From contig CM070606.1 in the NCBI GenBank assembly GCA_036346395.1, positions 21,314,915 through 21,378,914 on the forward strand: a DNA stretch of 64,000 nt. Direction: 5' to 3'. The notes below the pieces were generated by a model, which ran no database searches, was not told where the DNA came from, and worked only from the letters and a program-made list of their open reading frames with translations. Below, piece after piece: positions 59,713 through 64,000 of the stretch. The DNA is from Hsuehochloa calcarea. Taxonomy: Eukaryota; Streptophyta; Magnoliopsida; Poales; Poaceae. Made by a program: the position numbers and the translations under genes. Position 1 is the stretch's first letter, and each line of letters opens with the position of its first letter.

Positions 59713-60686
59713 CTCACAATCCTAACAAGGTGAAGTTTCTTTACCGCTCGAAAGGAATTAAGATCAACAATACTTACACTTCAGTAAGCAGAACCACAAG
59801 GTGATGTGTGAGCGAATTTCAAGAGCAAGTCAAAGCACGACAACAGGTGTTTTGTGGAGTTTGATATGGATACCTACTTAATTTGAAAATTTTAGGTATT
59901 GTAAGGCTAAGTAAATATCCAAACTAGAATTCAATGCCTAGTTGCCGATCACAAAGATATAAGTGAAAATCAAAACAACTCACACGCAAAGATATTGGAA
60001 CTTAGTGCAATCAAGGATGAGCTATGTAAGATATAAGTGAAGAACAAAATAGCTCGTATTGCACAAGTTATAGAAAGACGCTAGCTAGTTGCAAATAATA
60101 AAACTAGGGCACAAGATTGCACAAAATATTGATATTCTAACAATTGAATCAAGAATGAGTGGGATTTTCGCTCAAGTTTATGGTTCGGCTATGCGCTTTC
60201 TTTTTCCTTTTCTCTTTTCTTTTTCTCTTCTTTCTTTTTTTTTCTTCTCTTTTTCCTTCTTTTTTTTGAACTATGGCCAAAATTCTTGTTCAACCAAAAA
60301 TGAGCAAAAATTATTTCCCACCTTTTGATCTTTGAACAATTGCAAGAATACAAATATTACTATACAGCCCTAAGCAACGATTTAGCTAGTCTTAAATAGG
60401 TTCAAAGTATTCGCAAAGGATTGAAAGGTTCACAAAGGATAAATGGATGTCTCACTTCTTTTTGTTTTTTTTATAAACACGACTAAAAAATCAAACTAGG
60501 CTAAAAAAAGCAACGCAAAAGAATTCAAGATCAGCAAACTAAACTTGATTCTAATGGACAAAAACTTAACAAAACCCACTAGAATAACAAATTAAATACT
60601 ACGGCGGAATTTTTTTTTGTATGGCTTTTTTCGTGTATAGGAAAAAAAATTAGATAACTGGATAAAGATCCTACCGAGTCAACGGA
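59713..60686 (-). other. Leader of the gag-only element
   Basis: About 970 bp lie between the primer site and gag with no coding sequence. A purine tract on the minus strand (plus strand TTTCTTTTTCC-like, about 60190-60270) is the main feature. Such long leaders usually hold the packaging signal; none can be pinpointed. Confidence 0.6.
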
Positions 60687-60698
60687 GCTCTGATACCA
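60687..60698 (-). other. Primer-binding site of the gag-only element
   Basis: The minus strand reads TGGTATCAGAGC two bases from the 5' LTR end, complementary to initiator tRNA-Met. Confidence 0.93.
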
Positions 60699-60700
60699 CT

Positions 60701-61725
60701 TGATGCGGGGTGCCCGATCTTCTCGACGTAGAACCTCTTGATAACTTGTGTACCCTGACGAACCACCAGCTGACCCCCCGCGCCAATGCACGGACTTGCA
60801 ACTCTATGGAAAATTCGCCTAAACACACACTTGATTGGACCCTCGCTGACCACAAGCGAAGATCGTCGAACCCTCAATTCCCAGCGGAAAAGCAAGAACG
60901 ACCCCTTGTTCTCAATGCCCAATTCCCTCTGTTTTGGCTATAAGCACAACAGGATAATCAAGCAAAAACTTTGAAAATATATTAAACGTGGTCTGAGGTT
61001 ACAATGGGGGTCTACCCCTCAATATATAGTGCCCCTACTCCTCCTCATGGCTGGCCAAGAGGCCCTACTCCTATTCTAATTCGGAATTAAACTCCTACTC
61101 CAATTCCGACTCAATCTAAAACAAAAAGGAAACTCTAATTTTACAACCGTCGTATTGTTTTGGTCATATCGTTTGATACAGGACGAATTTCGGAGTGAGG
61201 GAGGATCCGTTGGATCGGGCTTGAAGTTAGCTTTCCAGCAAGCCCAAAAACACTCAAATCCGACTTCGTATGAGAAAGTTATGACCTTTTTACTTCGGAC
61301 TATCCTGCTGATTCCGAATCCGAATTTGAGGCTGATTCCGAATCCGAATTGAATTCTGAGTTGATTCCGAATTTGAATTTGGCTGGGCTTGTGGAAGTTT
61401 CGAATTTGACTTGGATTCTTGGGCTTCTCTCCCCTTGCTTGTCTCCCACGAGCTTCTCCTCCATTGTGACAGCCTTTCTTCAAGAACAGCCTCATATCCT
61501 TCATCTCCGTACATTATTGAATCTTCCAATCTGAGCACAAGCAAAACACTAGTTTTAGGTAGTATGAAATTCTCAACTAATTTAAAAGGAAATTCAAAGT
61601 GAATGATTCACTGTTGGATAAGCTTCTCTTGTTTTTCAACTCTCTTAGTAAGCTCATGTTGTTCTGATGTATTTAATGAATTGAAAATATTATATGAAAC
61701 AACATAACTAAGGATGTCCGCATCA
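60701..61725 (-). mobile_element. 5' LTR of the gag-only element
   Basis: This right-hand copy is followed by ATATG, after which the copia frame resumes (SPDAEY). It carries the same open frames as the left LTR, none of which is a gene. Confidence 0.92.
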
Positions 61726-62236
61726 ATATGTTTCTCCAGATGCGGAATACTGAAAGGAAGCAGCACGTAGTGAAATGGATTTCATTATCTCTAATGGAAC
61801 TTGGGAGATCACTGAGCATCCTTATGGTTGTAAACCTGTAGGGTGTAAGTGAGTGTTCAAAAAGAAGCTTAGGCCTGATGGTACTATTGAGAAGTACAAG
61901 GCACGGCTTGTGGCCAAGGGTTATATCCAAAAGGAAGGCGAAGATTTCTTTGATACTTATTCACCTGTGGCTAGATTGACCACTATTCGAGTACTACTAT
62001 CTCTGGCTACCTCACACGGTCTTCTCGTTCATCAGATGGATGTTAAGATGGCTTTCCTAAATGGAGAGTTGGACGAGAAAATTTACATGGAACAGCCAGA
62101 TGGATTTGTAGTAAATGGTCAAGAAGGAAAGGTGTGCAAGTTATTGAAATCTTTGTATGGTCTTAAACAAGCACATAATAAGTGGCATGAAAAGTTCTGT
62201 GGATATCATGGGGATATGCTCATGATCTTAGGATGA
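61726..62236 (+). pseudogene. Copia reverse transcriptase, 5' half, truncated
   Basis: RT motifs are KKKLRPDGTIEKYKARLVAK, then FFDTYSPVARLTTIR and VHQMDVKMAFLNGELDEKIY (first catalytic Asp), then SLYGLKQAHNKWHEKF. Stops at 61751 and 61850 replace Trp. After KWHEKF there is an internal deletion, and the YVDD box is damaged (YHGDMLMILG). Recognisable copia sequence ends about 62236-62262. Confidence 0.88.
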
Positions 62237-62311
62237 TGTTACAATTGGCAATGACTTTAAAGGTTTATCGAATCACGCGTTTTCGGCAAAGTTACAGTTC
62301 TGTCAGGTCAT

Positions 62312-62630
62312 AGGCGGTCAGACCGGCCATTGGCGGTCTGACCGTCCACCCCTGGCGGTCTGAACGGTCGTGGGCGGTCCGACCTGCCATAAGGCAGCAG
62401 TCGGACTGGCTAGTTAATTTTAGTCGAATTTGGAGCTGGGCCAAAAATAGAGGGTGTAGGCAAGAGAGGGGATTCTCATACGCTTGGTCTCATAATTTTT
62501 GGAGCTTCCAGTCAAAAGATCTTTTTGTTTGAAATTTCCAGAGAGCTTTCGGTTTTCAGGGACTGAAAATCGGCTAAGTCTCTACTGGGCGGTTTGACCG
62601 GCCATTGAATGACGGTTTGACCGGTTTCCA
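62312..62630. repeat. GGCGGTCTGACCG palindrome cluster
   Basis: Copies near 62313, 62332, 62355 and 62374, plus weaker ones at 62587 and 62612, read variants of GGCGGTC(A/T)GACCGG. Related forms return at 63896-63955 (AGGTCAGACCGCC, GGTCAAACCGCC). The palindromic core is CGGTC-N-GACCG. Confidence 0.82.
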
Positions 62631-63309
62631 CTTGATTCGTCGGCTTTCAAAGCGGCGATGTTTGTTTGTTGAGTCAAGTTCATGAGTTTCAGTGCATATG
62701 TGTTGCATGATGTATATTTTGACTAACGTGGGTCAAGTTGCGAAGAACTTGTTCCCGGAATTGATTTCTTGGTCTATTGTTGTGCAGGTTGCTTGGAGAC
62801 AAACGATGGTCAACGGCGAGGATGATCGGGACTAGGCTTGGAGAGTTGAGGTTCAAAACGATTGATGATGCCGAGTGAAGTCATTGGATTCGAGCATGGC
62901 GCAAAATGAACAAGGATGACTGAACGGGAAGGTCGGTGCGACGGGTTGCATCAAGCGGTGCGGGAGTCAGTGCAAGTGCCATGGTGATTTCGGTGGGAGC
63001 AGGATGGGAGAGACTTGCCGACATAATGAGAGCCGTTGATCAACCTACACGTGGCGAAGTATGGAACTACTTCATGAAGATTGGACTCGGTCTTCGGAGA
63101 AGGATCGAGAAGGGGTATTTTGGTAATATCACTAAAATACCGCCTTGATTGCTTTTGGCTAAAGCGCGGCGCAAGACGACGCGAGGAGAAGCGGTTTAGG
63201 TCAAGAGAAGATGAAGATGACGCTTTAAAATGCATACGTGAGTTAAGCCCGTTTGTGTGTGGGCTTAACAGGTGCCCAATAGGAACTCTTCTAGAAGGTT
63301 AGCCTCCAC

Positions 63310-63317
63310 TATAAATA
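63310..63317 (+). promoter_or_regulatory. Probable TATA box in the terminal LTR-like repeat
   Basis: TATAAATA in context CCACTATAAATATAGG is followed 40-50 bp later by a leader-like sequence with AAACCCTAG. It is consistent with an LTR promoter reading rightward out of the window. Confidence 0.6.
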
Positions 63318-64000
63318 TAGGAGGGTGCTGTAGCACCTCCTTAATCCTTTTGCTTATTTTGAAACCCTAGTTTTGTTTTGGAGATTAGGGAGTGGAGAGG
63401 TTAGGATTCTTGGAGAGGAGATTGATTGTGTGCTCATGTATTGAGTTTTGTCCTCCATGTTGGAGTGGTCAGAACCAAAGAACAATCACAAATCAATCTA
63501 TGCAAGTTTTCTTGAGATGAGTCTCTTTGCGTTCTTGCTCTCTATTTTGTGATTTTGGGGCCGTCTTTGATTCTCAAGTTTTCCTTCAGTTTTTGTCCCT
63601 AATCTTGCTTACTGTGACATGTGGGATATCATCTAGGATCATCTTGATCATCTCTAACCCACGAAGCAAGATTTTTGACATAGTTTTCGTTTTGACTCGG
63701 TTTTGAACCATCCTTCACTCAAACGAGAAAAGGTTGGAACTTTGCTAAGTATCTTCATGATCTTTGATTGGAATAGGTTCCTGATATCCTAGAGAAGGTG
63801 TGTTCCAAGTTTCATCGAGTTTGGAGTTGTAGATCAAAAGGTACACCTATTTGTAACTTTATTTTTCGAGCTGTTTTCACTGTTCATCAGGCTGGAGGTC
63901 AGACCGCCCCATGTAAAAGTTGACCCCGCCAATCTGAGAGGTCAAACCGCCCATCTTATGGCAGATTGAGTTTTTATAGTTTTGATTGTTTTGCTTCGGG

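Larger units (their letters stand above)
56684..61725 (-). mobile_element. Complete gag-only (TR-GAG-like) LTR element
   Basis: LTRs of 1024 and 1025 bp (56684-57707 and 60701-61725) begin TGATGCGG and end CCGCATCA, so the ends are also 8-bp inverted repeats. Flanks carry the duplication ATATG (56679-56683 and 61726-61730). The primer site TGGTATCAGAGC (60687-60698, minus) and the polypurine tract GAAGAAAGGGAGGA (57708-57721, minus) set the orientation. The 3-kb interior encodes a Ty3/gypsy-type Gag and further short frames, but no protease, RT or integrase. It must have moved with another element's enzymes. Confidence 0.9.
4228..62236 (+). mobile_element. Decayed Ty1/copia retrotransposon, outer shell of the nest
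   Basis: Fragments read in order on the plus strand give a 5' LTR, gag, protease, integrase and reverse transcriptase, broken by three later insertions at 4626-6075, 8167-55812 and 56684-61725. The reading frame continues exactly across each insertion once one copy of the target duplication is counted, which shows that they are insertions into one element. It is truncated inside the reverse transcriptase at about 62236, and no RNase H or 3' LTR is visible. Stops at 6950, 61751 and 61850 each replace a conserved Trp (TGG to TGA), so it has long been dead. The IN-before-RT order makes it copia. Confidence 0.88.
62237..64000 (+). mobile_element. LTR-like repeat of another family, running off the window
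   Basis: Sequence changes sharply after the copia RT. It contains arrays of GGCGGTCTGACCG-type palindromes, a block CCAGAGAGC plus CAGGGACTG (62538-62566) that resembles one in the solo LTR at 5074-5100, a TATAAATA box (63310-63317) and a leader starting GAAACCCTAG (63361). I read it as a Sirevirus-like LTR or leader in plus orientation. No ends are seen, and no coding sequence is visible. Confidence 0.5.

Overview
The window is plant nuclear DNA, almost certainly from a grass and most like Oryza or a close relative. One intact host gene is visible near the left edge: a five-exon type-A cytokinin response regulator on the minus strand (1659-3073). Almost everything from 4228 onward is nested LTR retrotransposons. 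The species call is inferred from the retrotransposon types and gene style, not from a search.

Layout. 1-1658 is downstream flank; 1659-3073 is the response regulator; 3074-4227 is its promoter and upstream spacer. A decayed Ty1/copia element (4228 to about 62236, plus strand) is the outer shell. It was hit three times: by a Sirevirus-like LTR now solo (4626-6075, target duplication CCGTT); by a Ty3/gypsy element of the Tat (RIRE2-like) type (8167-55812, duplication AGATA, inserted in the copia integrase); and by a compact gag-only LTR element on the minus strand (56684-61725, duplication ATATG, inserted just before the copia reverse transcriptase). The Tat element was itself invaded twice by one Tekay-type chromovirus family with LTRs of about 3.1 kb. 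One invasion is a minus-strand array of four LTRs and three internal regions (13569-39247) flanked by a single duplication, GCACT, inside the Tat RNase H. The other is a plus-strand internally deleted copy (40019-48590, duplication ATTGA/ATTTA) inside the Tat integrase. From about 62237 to the right edge is another LTR-like repeat with a TATA box and palindromes of another sequence.

Most interesting points. (1) The Tekay array is mosaic. LTRs 1 and 4 match each other in the R-U5 half and LTRs 2 and 3 match each other there, while in the U3 half LTR 1 matches 2 and LTR 3 matches 4. Internal regions 1 and 2 match each other against 3. This is what results if a second, related element (as a circle or tandem) recombined into the left LTR of one resident element. 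(2) Several unrelated LTR families here carry arrays of family-specific short palindromes. In the Tat element the arms of the hairpins vary together so that pairing is kept. (3) Near-identical copies differ mostly at CAG/CTG triplets in a way cytosine deamination does not explain. This may be an assembly artefact at CHG-methylated DNA, and it would make many of the frameshifts unreal.

Functionally, only the response regulator looks like a working host gene. The Tat element keeps an intact integrase C-terminus and a spliced antisense gene with a PF04195-like domain and coiled-coil exons. All other coding regions are broken to some degree.
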